This document shows positions 8,844 to 17,249 of a stretch of 64,000 nucleotides of DNA, piece after piece. A program made the translations under genes and the position numbers. The DNA is from Crystallibacter sulfonylureivorans_A (lineage in GTDB: Bacteria; Actinomycetota; Actinomycetes; Actinomycetales; Micrococcaceae): positions 1-64,000 of the forward strand of contig NZ_JBLKRT010000028.1 in NCBI RefSeq assembly GCF_047607445.1, written 5' to 3'. Numbering within the stretch: the stretch's first letter is position 1; every line of letters begins with the position of its first letter. A model generated the notes under the pieces. The model was not told the origin of the DNA, searched no databases, and saw only the letters and a list, made by a program, of their open reading frames with translations.

Positions 8844-8883
8844 CGGCGGTGTCCTCCGACCGTGCGGCCGGAGGACACCGCCG
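8844..8883 (+). terminator. strong hairpin terminator after the NSS/MetS pair
   Basis: A perfect 15-bp stem (8844-8858 CGGCGGTGTCCTCCG with 8869-8883) and a 10-nt loop, followed by TTCG rather than a run of T. It should separate the transporter transcript from gabT, which then needs its own promoter within 8884-9108. Confidence 0.75.
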
Positions 8884-9108
8884 TTCGACGTGTTGGCCAT
8901 TTGCACGGCGGAATGGAAGATTGGCTGTGCGGGGCGCCATAGGCAGCACCCGAACGGAAACCGTAATCTCGCTGTAGAGCACGGCTTCCCTTGGCACGCG
9001 CTGTTCGACGGCTGAACGACCTCCACCGCGGCCGGGCACCGTCGCGACTTGAGTGCGCCGGGCGTCCCGACTGCCGGCGGCATCCCACCACAACGTGAAA
9101 GGCACACC

Positions 9109-10494
9109 ATGACCACTCAGACGACCCAGTACCGGCTGGAACAGAAGCGCGACGTGTCCGCGGGCTTCCCCGGCCCCAAGTCCGCTGAACTGGCCTCCCG
9201 CCGCAACGCGGTGGTGGCCGGCGGTGTCGCTTCCAGCGTTCCGGTCTACGTGGCCGACGCCGATGGCGGCATCATCACCGACGTGGATGGCAACTCGTTC
9301 ATCGACCTGGGCTCTGGCATCGCCGTCACCAGCGTCGGGGCCTCGGACCCCGCCGTCGTCGCCGCAGTGCAGGAGCAGGTAGCCAAGTTCACGCACACCT
9401 GCTTCATGGTCAGCCCGTATGAGAGCTACATCGCGGTGGCGGAGAAGCTGGCCGAGTTGACCCCGGGCGACCACGAAAAGCGTTCGGTGCTGTTCAACTC
9501 CGGCGCCGAAGCCGTGGAGAACGCCGTGAAGGTGGCGCGCATCGCCACCGGGCGCACCGCCGTCGTCGCTTTTGATCACGCATACCACGGCCGCACCAAC
9601 CTGACGATGGGGCTGACCGCCAAGGCCAACCCGTACAAGTCCAGCCCGGCCGGCAGCTTTGGCCCGTTCGCCCCGGAGATCTACCGGGTGCCGATGAGCT
9701 ACCCGTACCGGGAGGAATCCGGCATCGCCGGGAAATTCACAGGCGAGGACGCTGCCCGCCGCGCTATCACCATGATCGAGAAGCAGGTGGGCGCCGAGAA
9801 CGTGGCAGCCATCCTGATCGAACCGATCCAGGGCGAGGGCGGCTTCATCGTACCGGCCGAGGGCTTCTTGCCAGCGCTGGCGGCGTGGGCCAAGGAGAAG
9901 GGCGTGGTCTTCATTGCGGACGAAGTCCAGTCCGGATTCTGCCGCACCGGTTCCTGGTTCGCCTCCGAGCACGACGGCGTGGTGCCCGACATCATCACGA
10001 TGGCCAAGGGCATTGCCGGCGGCATGCCGCTGTCCGCCATCACCGGCCGCGCCGAGCTGATGGACGCCGTGCACCCGGGCGGCCTGGGCGGCACCTACGG
10101 CGGCAACCCGGTGGCCTGTGCCGCCGCACTGGCTGCCATTGAGACCATGCAGGCGCAGGACCTGAGCGCCCGGGCCCGCCACATTGAGGAGCAGGTCATG
10201 GGCCGGCTGCGGAAGCTGGCCGAGGAAGTCGACATCATCGGCGACCTGCGCGGCCGCGGTGCGATGCTGGCGATGGAGTTCGTCAAGCCGGGCACCGGTG
10301 CTACCACCAAGGAGCCCAACCCCGAGGCCACTAAGGAAATCGCCGCCGCCTGCCTGCAGGAAGGCGTCATCATCCTCACCTGCGGCACCTACGGCAACGT
10401 GGTGCGCCTGCTGCCGCCGCTGGTCATCGGCGACGAACTGCTGGCCGACGCCCTCGACGTGCTGGAAGCAGCCATCCGCAAGGTCGCTGCCTAG
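9109..10494 (+). CDS. gabT: 4-aminobutyrate--2-oxoglutarate transaminase
   Basis: PLP-dependent class III aminotransferase of 461 residues that converts GABA and 2-oxoglutarate to succinate semialdehyde and glutamate. Visible features are the SGAEAVENAVKVAR phosphate-binding block (131-144), DEVQSGFCRTG with the PLP-contacting Asp271, and the Schiff-base lysine K300 in ITMAKGIAGGMPLSA. The ATG at 9109 gives the usual N-terminus; the frame upstream is unlike the family. No succinate-semialdehyde dehydrogenase gene follows; a terminator hairpin does. Context with NSS/MetS and a PucR regulator supports a GABA or polyamine-degradation role. Confidence 0.9.
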   Translation: MTTQTTQYRLEQKRDVSAGFPGPKSAELASRRNAVVAGGVASSVPVYVADADGGIITDVDGNSFIDLGSGIAVTSVGASDPAVVAAVQEQVAKFTHTCFMVSPYESYIAVAEKLAELTPGDHEKRSVLFNSGAEAVENAVKVARIATGRTAVVAFDHAYHGRTNLTMGLTAKANPYKSSPAGSFGPFAPEIYRVPMSYPYREESGIAGKFTGEDAARRAITMIEKQVGAENVAAILIEPIQGEGGFIVPAEGFLPALAAWAKEKGVVFIADEVQSGFCRTGSWFASEHDGVVPDIITMAKGIAGGMPLSAITGRAELMDAVHPGGLGGTYGGNPVACAAALAAIETMQAQDLSARARHIEEQVMGRLRKLAEEVDIIGDLRGRGAMLAMEFVKPGTGATTKEPNPEATKEIAAACLQEGVIILTCGTYGNVVRLLPPLVIGDELLADALDVLEAAIRKVAA

Positions 10495-10513
10495 CCCGTC
10501 GCCACGTCCCGCC

Positions 10514-10567
10514 GGGGCGGCTGCCGGTTCCCTTCGTCCCTCGGGACAAGGGACCGGGAGCCGCCCC
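10514..10567 (+). terminator. rho-independent-like hairpin after gabT
   Basis: Nested inverted repeat: GGGGCGGCT (10514-10522) pairs with 10559-10567, and GTCCC/GGGAC (10536-10547) forms the inner stem. GC-rich with no clear T run, as is common for terminators in this kind of genome. Confidence 0.65.
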
Positions 10568-10730
10568 GCGGTCGTTTCCACACGCCCCAGGCGTGCGGCC
10601 GGAAGATACGGCTCGAGCCTGTTGCCGTAGGCCCTCTCGGACTAGAGTCGGAATCATAGTCGGCTCTTGGCTGCGGATGCGCCGGCGCCGTCGCATCCGC
10701 CGGCTGATGGACACGGACAGGGGTTGTCGC

Positions 10731-11594
10731 ATGCGCTATGTGGTGGGTTACCAGCCGGACGAACGCGGAGCCGACGCCGTGGCACTGGCCGTCGCAATTG
10801 CCCGGACCCAGGGAACCGGGCTGGACATTGTCTACGTGGTGGCTGACAGCGCTCCTTATGCAGCGCTGAACCCCGAAGGCAAGCGAGTCAGCGCCAGCGA
10901 GCAGGACGTCGTCACCGCACGCCGTGAGGCCTTGAAGCTGATTCCGTCCGATGTGCATGCCGAATTCAAGGTGCGGGCAGCCGACTCTTTCGCCGAGGGG
11001 CTGATCGCCGCCGGCGAGGAATCCGGCGCCCGGCTGATCGTCATCGGAGCCAGCAGCAACAGCCTGTTCAAGCGCTTCACGGTGGGCAGCGTGGCAAATG
11101 CGCTGCTGCATGCCTCGCCGATTCCGGTGGCGCTCGCTCCCCGCGGTTATCAGCGGACGGAGCCCTTGACCCGGCTGACCGCATTCATCGGCGAGCGGCA
11201 GGGGGCGCAAGCCGCCCGCGATGTGGCCTTGAACGCGGCTTCGCGCCGCGGCCTGCAGTTGCGGTTGGTCTCCCTGGTCTCGCTGGACACCCGTGAAGAC
11301 TCGGACAGCGGCGAAGCGATCCACAGCGCCCACCTGCACGCCAACTCGGTCCTCGCCTCGGCCGCCACCGAGTTGCCCCCGGGCAAGGCGACCGTGACCG
11401 TGGCGCACGGTCGCAACATTGAAGAGGCCATCGACTCGCTTGATTGGGACGACGGCGAACTGGTGGTCATGGGCTCCAGTCGACTGGCCCAGCACAACCG
11501 CCTGTTCCTCGGCGCCACCGCGCACAAGGTCCTCCGCTCACTGCCGGTGCCCATGGTGGTGGTCCCGCGGGAAGTGGACGGGCTGCGGGACTAG
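10731..11594 (+). CDS. universal stress protein, tandem Usp domains
   Basis: 287-residue protein with two Usp domains. Each ends in a nucleotide-binding-type loop: IGASSNSLFKRFTVGSVANA in the first and MGSSRLAQHNRLFLGATAHK in the second, each followed by the ..PIPVALAP / ..PVPMVVVP strand. Such double-domain proteins are stress-induced ATP-binding proteins of unknown precise action. Start at 10731 (MRYVVGYQPDE) matches the first beta strand of the fold; the in-frame extension upstream is arginine-rich and not family-like. It is convergent with the SRPBCC gene and the two stop codons share the palindrome CTAG. Confidence 0.88.
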   Translation: MRYVVGYQPDERGADAVALAVAIARTQGTGLDIVYVVADSAPYAALNPEGKRVSASEQDVVTARREALKLIPSDVHAEFKVRAADSFAEGLIAAGEESGARLIVIGASSNSLFKRFTVGSVANALLHASPIPVALAPRGYQRTEPLTRLTAFIGERQGAQAARDVALNAASRRGLQLRLVSLVSLDTREDSDSGEAIHSAHLHANSVLASAATELPPGKATVTVAHGRNIEEAIDSLDWDDGELVVMGSSRLAQHNRLFLGATAHKVLRSLPVPMVVVPREVDGLRD

Positions 11595-12043
11595 CGTTCA
11601 GCCGGGCTGCCAGACTCCAGAATCGACTTGATCCGCGCCAGGTCCTTGCGGTTGGCCTGCTTCATCATGAATCCGACGAACGGAGCGAGGAGCCGGGAGA
11701 AACCTGCTGGTTCGCCGTTGTTCCGCAGAGTCATGAGCGTGCGGTTGACCCCCGCCTCGGTCCACTCGTAGGTAGTCTGCATGGGAAAGGGACCCTGGGC
11801 CGTCCGCATGACCAGTTTTTCGGCCGGACGGAACTCTACGACCTGATCGGTGTAGCAGAGACGGCGGCCAAGGAAAGCGGCTTCAAAGGCAACGCTGGAC
11901 CCTACCGACAGAGGCCCGGCGGTCTCCCAGCGGACGAAATCGATATTCTGGTACCACGCGGGGGCGTTGTCCGGGTCGGCAGCATACTCGGCAACACGAA
12001 CCCGTGGAACGTCGATCACGATCTCGGTAGTGACGTCAACCAT
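11591..12043 (-). CDS. SRPBCC family protein
   Basis: 150-residue START/Bet v 1-like (SRPBCC) protein, a hydrophobic-ligand-binding fold. Features are the opening MVDVTTEIVIDVPRVRVAEY, the WYQNIDFVRW strand, a central V.FEAAFLGRR and the long C-terminal helix after NNGEPAGF. Ligand unknown. The ORF ends on CTAG shared with the stop of the convergent universal-stress gene, so the two coding regions overlap by 4 bp tail to tail. The small membrane-protein gene upstream is on the same strand, 45 bp away. Confidence 0.8.
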   Translation of the reverse strand: MVDVTTEIVIDVPRVRVAEYAADPDNAPAWYQNIDFVRWETAGPLSVGSSVAFEAAFLGRRLCYTDQVVEFRPAEKLVMRTAQGPFPMQTTYEWTEAGVNRTLMTLRNNGEPAGFSRLLAPFVGFMMKQANRKDLARIKSILESGSPAER

Positions 12044-12088
12044 GCTTCATGGTCCCAAACCAGAGGCAGACGGGCCAAACGTCTCCGG

Positions 12089-12466
12089 TCAGAGCCTGCG
12101 ATCATTGGTGCGTCCCGGATCAGGCCGAAGGTCCGCGCCATCGAGGGCTTTCAAGAACTCCTGGCGCTCGTCGTCGTCGATGACCAGCGACATCTGTTGC
12201 TCCTGGGGCTGGGCGACATGCCGCGGTCCGGTGTAGGTGGTTCCCAGGTAGAGATTGTTGAGTGCGCTGCCGGAATCCGCCATCGGACCGGTGACACTGT
12301 TCTTGCGTCCCAGGAGTAACCGGACCACTACCGCCAGGACGCCGAGGAGCATCAGTCCTTGGATGCCATACCCCGCCCAGTCCGGGCAGCCGGACAAGTG
12401 CAGGCCTGAGATGGCCAGGATGATCCCGAAGATCGAGACCACTGTAATGACGTCGGTTCTACGCAT
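12089..12466 (-). CDS. small membrane protein of unknown function
   Basis: Not recognised. 125 residues with two hydrophobic segments near the N-terminus (VITVVSIFGIILAISGLHLSG, and GLMLLGVLAVVVRLLLG) joined by a short loop, then a hydrophilic cytoplasmic tail of about 75 residues ending in charged sequence. GGGGCAGGGGCA precedes the ATG at 12466. It may be co-transcribed with the SRPBCC gene downstream. No catalytic motif seen. Confidence 0.65.
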   Translation of the reverse strand: MRRTDVITVVSIFGIILAISGLHLSGCPDWAGYGIQGLMLLGVLAVVVRLLLGRKNSVTGPMADSGSALNNLYLGTTYTGPRHVAQPQEQQMSLVIDDDERQEFLKALDGADLRPDPGRTNDRRL

Positions 12467-12572
12467 TGCCCCTGCCCCGTGCCTGACGAATCGAACGTGT
12501 TTCGAACAGGCTACCTTCGAGATAAGCCGGTGGGGAGGAACCCAGACTGCCTAATGATCGTCCGCTTGGAAC

Positions 12573-13436
12573 TCAGGACGGGCGTTGGTTACTAGTGACG
12601 GTCGGCGCGGCACCTGCCTTGCCGTAGAAGCGGCCCTCATGGGTCTTGACGGCCGCCACCAAGACGAAGCTGAGGCTGACAAGCAGCGCCCAGGACCCCC
12701 ACTTGCCCACGTGCACCATCTGCCAGATCTGGCCTTGGTCCGGGTACTGCCAGGCGCCCAGCAGGGTGGCGGCGTTCTCGGCAACCCACAGGAAAAAGCC
12801 GATGAGGACAAAGGACAGGCTCAGCGGCATGGCATAGCTGCGGGCCTCCACGGTGAAGGTCACCCGGCTGCGCCAGAGCACGATGACGAAGCCGGCGGCA
12901 ATCACCCAGCGCAGGTCCGGCAGATAGTGGTGGGTGTAAAAGTTGGCGTAGGCCGCCACGGCCAGTGCCGCAGCCGGGACCCATGGAAAGCTGTTGATCC
13001 GCAGGTCGAAACGGCGGAACGCCTGGCAGATGTAGGAGCCGACAGCGGCGTACATAAAGCCGGAGTAGAGCGGCACTCCCGCGACCTTGGACCAAGCCGC
13101 CTCAGGGTAGGACCAGGAGCCCATCTGGACTTTGAACAGTTCCAACGCCAAACCCACCAGGTGGAAGCCGAAGATCACTGCCACCTCGCGGCCGGTTTCC
13201 AATCGCAGCAGGTAGAACGCCGCGGTCAGCGCCAGCCCGTACACCAGCAGGGCATCGTAGCGGGGGACCGGCAAAGGCACTGCCGTGCTGACCGCAAGGC
13301 CCACGAAAATCGCGGCCGCGAAGAGGCAGCATTGGATCTGTAGCCAGGCGAACCGGAGCAGTTGGACCAGGGCTGAGGCCACGCGCCGGAACGCCGGCAG
13401 CGGCCGGACAACCGCTGCAATGCCGAGGCCGCTCAC
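12573..13436 (-). CDS. DUF817 family membrane protein
   Basis: 287-residue protein with about eight hydrophobic segments, matching the DUF817 family by the central blocks LELFKVQMGSWSYPE, KVAGVPLYSGFMYAAVGSY and WVAENAATLLGAWQYP. The conserved tryptophans and histidine-containing NFYTHHYLPDLRW suggest a pigment- or lipid-related membrane enzyme, but no function is established. The GTG start overlaps the stop of the HTH gene by 4 bp (GTGA), so it is translated with the HTH/DUF2975 pair. Confidence 0.82.
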   Translation of the reverse strand: MSGLGIAAVVRPLPAFRRVASALVQLLRFAWLQIQCCLFAAAIFVGLAVSTAVPLPVPRYDALLVYGLALTAAFYLLRLETGREVAVIFGFHLVGLALELFKVQMGSWSYPEAAWSKVAGVPLYSGFMYAAVGSYICQAFRRFDLRINSFPWVPAAALAVAAYANFYTHHYLPDLRWVIAAGFVIVLWRSRVTFTVEARSYAMPLSLSFVLIGFFLWVAENAATLLGAWQYPDQGQIWQMVHVGKWGSWALLVSLSFVLVAAVKTHEGRFYGKAGAAPTVTSNQRPS

Positions 13437-13639
13437 TCCTCAACCCATTCAAGCAAATCGCCGGGCTGGCACTCCAACACCCGGCACATCGCATCCAGGG
13501 TGCTGAAACGCACGGCTTTGGCCCGGCCGTTCTTCAGCACGGCCACGTTGGCGGGTGTCAGCCCCACGCGTTCGGCGAACTCCCCGACGCTCATTTTTCG
13601 TTTTGCGAGCTCGACGTCGATGCGCACCACGATCGGCAT
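13433..13639 (-). CDS. Cro/C1-type HTH regulator (YozG-like)
   Basis: 68-residue protein that is almost entirely one helix-turn-helix domain: KRKMSVGEFAERVGLTPANVAVLKNGR, then FSTLDAMCRVLECQPGDLLEW. Proteins of this type (YozG family) are typically paired with a DUF2975 membrane protein, as here, where the coding regions overlap by 1 bp (TGATG). It also overlaps the DUF817 gene by 4 bp, so all three genes form one operon. Likely represses its own promoter upstream of the DUF2975 gene. Confidence 0.85.
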   Translation of the reverse strand: MPIVVRIDVELAKRKMSVGEFAERVGLTPANVAVLKNGRAKAVRFSTLDAMCRVLECQPGDLLEWVEE

Positions 13640-14118
13640 CAGATCACCGCATCCATGTCGCTCCGCAGGGTGATGGCCTGACGCAGCACGGCCCGCAAGA
13701 CCACCAGCAGCAAGGCGAGCACCGCGCCGGCCACCACAAACAAGAACAGGAGCAGCGGCATACCGGGGTCATTGGCATTGAATCCGACGAACAGGAAAAC
13801 GCCGACGAGCAGTGTCCAGGCGGCGACCACGGCCCACACAATGACATCCACCCAGGACAAGGACGCCTTGCTAAAAATCCGGTCGTGCTTGACCAGCGTG
13901 AGCAGTTTCCAGGTACTGACAATCACAGCCTGCACGCACAGCAGCTCCACAATCGAAAACACCGTCAGGGGCCACTGCAGGTAGGCCAGCTGCGGTGATT
14001 CCGCTGCCATGTGGGCGAATTGGCCCGGCAACGACATCACTTGGAACAAGAGGAGAAGGGCGAAGGCCACCACCAGCAGGATCCTCAGGGCGGTGACCGC
14101 CAGATATGTCTTTCGCAT
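13639..14118 (-). CDS. DUF2975 family membrane protein
   Basis: 159-residue protein with four predicted membrane segments (near 10-30, 45-70, 90-115 and 125-145) and the DUF2975 signature LLTLVKHDRIFSKASLSWVDVIVW. Function unknown; the family is nearly always encoded beside a YozG-like HTH protein, suggesting membrane control of that regulator. First gene of the DUF2975-HTH-DUF817 operon. The promoter region upstream contains an inverted repeat. Confidence 0.82.
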   Translation of the reverse strand: MRKTYLAVTALRILLVVAFALLLLFQVMSLPGQFAHMAAESPQLAYLQWPLTVFSIVELLCVQAVIVSTWKLLTLVKHDRIFSKASLSWVDVIVWAVVAAWTLLVGVFLFVGFNANDPGMPLLLFLFVVAGAVLALLLVVLRAVLRQAITLRSDMDAVI

Positions 14119-14123
14119 CCATC

Positions 14124-14165
14124 GAGTATCGCTTCTTTCCTATCGAATTTCAATCGATAGCGATC
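14124..14165. promoter_or_regulatory. inverted-repeat operator candidate upstream of the DUF2975 operon
   Basis: CTATCG (14140-14145) and CGATAG (14155-14160) form a spaced inverted repeat, with further ATCG-type half-sites at 14120-14131 and 14161-14166. The location, just upstream of the DUF2975 start at 14118, fits autoregulation by the small HTH protein. AT content here is clearly above the surroundings. Binding is inferred only. Confidence 0.4.
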
Positions 14166-14677
14166 GGTCTGATGCGGCCGGGCCACCACACCCCGCCCCG
14201 TCACGTGCTTGCCGAATCGACGGAATGCGTGATCTGGCGGTGTACTCAGCGCTGTCAGTCGTCCGAGTGGAAATTGTGCTCAAGATAAAACCGGCAGCCA
14301 CGTTGGAAGTCCCGCTCAAGCGGCCTCAATTCCCCGTCGGCGACCGGTTCAAGGACAGTTGTTTGCCATAATCTGTCCGGGTCCTCGACGTACTTTTGGT
14401 AAAAGGGTAGCGTTCCCCAGTCAGTGGATAGTTGGAAATTGGCCGCGCCTTCGGCGACGCTGGCCTCCGCAACATATACTCGGGGTCTCGGTCGCACCGG
14501 TGCTTTATTCGGCTGAAGTACCGCAAGCGCCCAGACAAAATGTCAAGCAGTCGCGCACATCAACCGCGGAAAAACTGCCTGGCCCATGAAATCGATTCTA
14601 AAGACGTCACAGTGGGGGACGGGCGGGCATGCGCGATGCTCGATGGCTGCAGAGCGCAACGCGGATGCTTCCGGAAA
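14166..14677. other. AT-richer stretch with one doubtful ORF
   Basis: Between the DUF2975 operon and the next minus-strand gene. Base composition is less G/C-rich than the flanks. The only sequence with coding-like character is the 80-codon minus-strand reading frame at 14255-14497. No RNA gene, repeat or terminator was seen in the rest. Confidence 0.5.
14255..14497 (-). pseudogene. short ORF, possible gene remnant
   Basis: GTG-started frame of 80 codons with protein-like composition (for example NFQLSTDWGTLPFYQKYVED and GCRFYLEHNFHSDD) but low third-position GC compared with neighbours. The frame stays open to a stop at 14545-14543 without a convincing start or ribosome-binding site. It may be the C-terminal remainder of a decayed or transferred gene, or a small real protein. 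Not recognised. Confidence 0.3.
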
Positions 14678-15205
14678 CTACTGCTCAAGAACTCGGCCTT
14701 GTTGGGCAGCGCGGCACAGTTGCTCTTCGCGTTCTTCCGGCGAAAGGGCCTGCCACGCGGCGGTCTGCGACCGGATCGCGGCCTCGGGCATGCCCATGGC
14801 CTTCATTTCCTCCGGTGTCACCATGAGGCTGTTCTCCGGGCCAATCATGTTCTTTTTGTCGAGATCCCCGCCGGGACCTTCGGCATAGTCCGCAGAGCAC
14901 TCCGTGAAGGGTTCATACAATTTCGTCCCCGGATCGTCTGCCGGAAATTGAACCCCGGGTGCGGGACTGGCAGAACCCGCGTCCAGTGTGGACAGCGGCA
15001 CGTCGGCAGATGCCCCGGCGACGGAAGGCCCGGGCGGTTGCCCGCCGGACAACGTGGAGAGCCCGAGAGCGAATCCCGCGACTAAGAAGAGGACAGCAGT
15101 GGTCCCGATAGTGGGCTTCGTTTTCAACAGATTCCCCGGTTCGCTTAAGCGCCAGATCAGGCGGCGGATTTGTGAATTTAGTCTTAGGCTAGCCGATTCA
15201 TTCAC
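14678..15205 (-). CDS. membrane-anchored or secreted protein of unknown function
   Basis: Not recognised. One hydrophobic segment (IGTTAVLFLVAGFALGLSTL) serves as signal sequence or N-terminal anchor, followed by a Pro/Ser/Ala-rich extracellular linker and a compact C-terminal region with two cysteines (..FTECSADY.. and ..EEQLCRAA..). The longest frame starts at 15205 (175 residues); a TTG at 15127 preceded by GGGGAAT would put the hydrophobic segment at the very N-terminus and gives 149 residues, which is the more natural start. No neighbours on the same strand suggest a partner. Confidence 0.6.
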   Translation of the reverse strand: MNESASLRLNSQIRRLIWRLSEPGNLLKTKPTIGTTAVLFLVAGFALGLSTLSGGQPPGPSVAGASADVPLSTLDAGSASPAPGVQFPADDPGTKLYEPFTECSADYAEGPGGDLDKKNMIGPENSLMVTPEEMKAMGMPEAAIRSQTAAWQALSPEEREEQLCRAAQQGRVLEQ

Positions 15206-15483
15206 TAATTCCTTGAATCACAGATACCAGGCGTCCGGCGCAATTTCCCTTGTTGGACGGCATTGCAAATACTGAAGTCTCCGGCCCTTGACCGGGAAGG
15301 CAACCGGCAACTTATTCAAACAGCGACAATTGTGTAACTTTCCCGCTGACTGCCTGCCCTGGCCGCCGGATCAACGGCCCGCCGATGGTAGCCTCCGTCA
15401 CAAGCGGGAATTGTTGCAGGCATTGTCCTGGATGCCCCGCAGTCTCGTGCGCCGCGGCGCGCATCATCTAGAGGGGGATCTGC

Positions 15484-16539
15484 ATGCGCGTTCTGCGCCG
15501 CTACGTCTTTCCGGTGGCTTGGCTGGCGATTTTCGCGGTCATCGCCGTCGCACTGTTCAAGCTCGCCTTTGTGGACGGCATGCGCGCCGAGGCGGTGACA
15601 GAGCACCCAACGGCCCAGTTGGTCACACCCAGCGTTCCGGCAACGCTGGGGACCGTGACCAATGTGGTGCAGATCGAGGGTTCGGTGGCCAGCGACCCGG
15701 CCGTGGCCGTGCGGAGCACCGCCGAAGGGACGGTCAATTTCCTGTTTGTCGACGCCGGCGCGAACGTGTCCAAGGGCGACCCGCTGTTCCAGGTGCAGAA
15801 ACTCGTGGAACCTGACCCAGCCGGGCTGACGGTTGAGGTGGACCCGGACGAGGAACCGGCCCCGCCGCCAGCCCCGGTCTACACGTATGTGAACGTGGTG
15901 GCCCCGGCAGCGGGCAAGCTCACCGAACTGACCGTGCTGGTGGACCAGCAGGTCTCGGTCGGTGCGGACGCCGCCACGATCTCGCCCGGCACGTTCTCGG
16001 TCACCGGAACCTTGACCGCCGACCAGCAGTTCCGGCTGCTGGACCGCCCCAGCTCGGCCACCGTGACGGTCAACGGCGGCCCGGCGCCGTTCGACTGCAA
16101 GGCAGTGACCGTCGGCGAGGCGCCAGACGGCGGCCCGGACCAGGCGCAGGTGGCGCCTGCGGCCATCGGTCCGTTCGGTCCGGAAGCTCCGGCGGCTGCG
16201 GCAACCGGCACGGTCAATTGTGCGGTGCCGGCAGACGTCAAGGTGTTCGCCGGCCTGGGCGCGACGATCGACATCACCGCAGGAACCGCGGAAAACGTCG
16301 TGGTCGTCCCCACCACGGCGGTCCAAGGATCCGTGGACACCGGACTGGTCTGGCTGGTGGAGGACGACGGCGGTGCACCAGTGGAGCGCTCCGTCACCTT
16401 GGGCCTCAACGACGGCATGCAAGTGCAGATCCTCGACGGGCTCGCCGAGGGCGACATGGTCCTGCAGTTCATCCCGGGAGCTCCCGGGGAGCAGATGATG
16501 CCCGGGATGGAAGGCGACTTCGGGATGATCGGCGGATGA
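15484..16539 (+). CDS. MacA-like periplasmic adaptor of an ABC exporter
   Basis: 351-residue membrane-fusion/adaptor-like protein. An N-terminal anchor (VFPVAWLAIFAVIAVALFKLAF) is followed by the split biotinyl-lipoyl-like halves (GTVNFLFVDAGANVSKGDPLFQVQ, and VVAPAAGKLTELTVLVDQQVSVG), then beta-barrel and membrane-proximal domains (VVVPTTAVQGSVDTGLVWLVEDD). In Gram-positive bacteria such proteins work with MacB-like ABC transporters exporting peptides or antimicrobials. It overlaps the ATPase gene by 4 bp (ATGA). GGGGGATCTGC precedes the ATG. Two Pro-rich inserts (EEPAPPPAP) replace the usual coiled-coil hairpin. Confidence 0.8.
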   Translation: MRVLRRYVFPVAWLAIFAVIAVALFKLAFVDGMRAEAVTEHPTAQLVTPSVPATLGTVTNVVQIEGSVASDPAVAVRSTAEGTVNFLFVDAGANVSKGDPLFQVQKLVEPDPAGLTVEVDPDEEPAPPPAPVYTYVNVVAPAAGKLTELTVLVDQQVSVGADAATISPGTFSVTGTLTADQQFRLLDRPSSATVTVNGGPAPFDCKAVTVGEAPDGGPDQAQVAPAAIGPFGPEAPAAAATGTVNCAVPADVKVFAGLGATIDITAGTAENVVVVPTTAVQGSVDTGLVWLVEDDGGAPVERSVTLGLNDGMQVQILDGLAEGDMVLQFIPGAPGEQMMPGMEGDFGMIGG

Positions 16540-17249
16540 GTGCCGCGGCGACGGGCACACCGCTGCTGGAATTGCACGGTGTGACCCGGAGCGTACACAT
16601 TCCGGACCGCGACCCGCTGCACATCCTGCAGGGCATCGACCTGAGCATCAGCGCCGGGGACCATGTCTCGATCCAGGGGCGTTCCGGATCGGGTAAATCG
16701 ACGCTGCTGAATATCCTCGGCCTGCTGGACGTGCCCACCACTGGCGAGCTGTACTTCGACGGGCGGCCGGTTTCTTCCATGGGGGAGAAGCAGCGCGCCA
16801 TCGCCCGCGGCGCCCAGGTGGGGTTCATCTTCCAACAGTTCAACCTGTTGCCCGGCCGCACCGCGTTGGAGAACGTCATGACGCCCCTGCTGTATGCGCG
16901 CGGCAGCCAGTTCTGGCAGCGCGAACGGCTGGCCGCGCGGATGCTGGAGCGCGTCGGGTTGGGCGATCGGCTGCGCGAGAAGCCACACAAGCTCTCCGGC
17001 GGCGAGCAGCAGCGGATCGCGATTGCCCGGGCGTTGGTGCGGTCGCCCCGGCTGATCCTGGCCGACGAACCCACCGGCGCGCTGGACATCGACACGGGGC
17101 AGAAAGTGATGGCGCTGTTGGACGAAGTGGCGCTGGAATCGGGCGCGGCGCTGGTGACCATCACCCACGACGCAAATGTTGCGGCCCTGGCCCAGCGGCA
17201 CTACCGGCTAAGCGATGGCATCCTGAACGCCCCGGAGCTGGCGGCATGA
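16536..17249 (+). CDS. MacB-type ABC transporter ATP-binding protein
   Basis: 237-residue ABC ATPase. Walker A GRSGSGKST (about 48-56), Q-loop QQFNLLPGRTALENV, signature LSGGEQQRIAIARAL and Walker B LILADEPTGALD are all intact, and the NLLPGRTA region is typical of the LolD/MacB subgroup. It powers the FtsX-like permease encoded next, with 4-bp overlaps on both sides (ATGA at start and end). ATG at 16536 was selected because upstream sequence lies inside the adaptor gene. Confidence 0.92.
   Translation: MSAAATGTPLLELHGVTRSVHIPDRDPLHILQGIDLSISAGDHVSIQGRSGSGKSTLLNILGLLDVPTTGELYFDGRPVSSMGEKQRAIARGAQVGFIFQQFNLLPGRTALENVMTPLLYARGSQFWQRERLAARMLERVGLGDRLREKPHKLSGGEQQRIAIARALVRSPRLILADEPTGALDIDTGQKVMALLDEVALESGAALVTITHDANVAALAQRHYRLSDGILNAPELAA

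Noticed and set aside
8674..10581. 635-codon minus-strand frame across gabT
   Set aside because: Antisense shadow of gabT, low-complexity composition, no ribosome-binding site, and crosses a perfect terminator hairpin.
14432..15085. 217-codon plus-strand frame opposite the secreted-protein gene
   Set aside because: Overlaps a minus-strand gene with a clear hydrophobic anchor; its own composition is typical of antisense reading.
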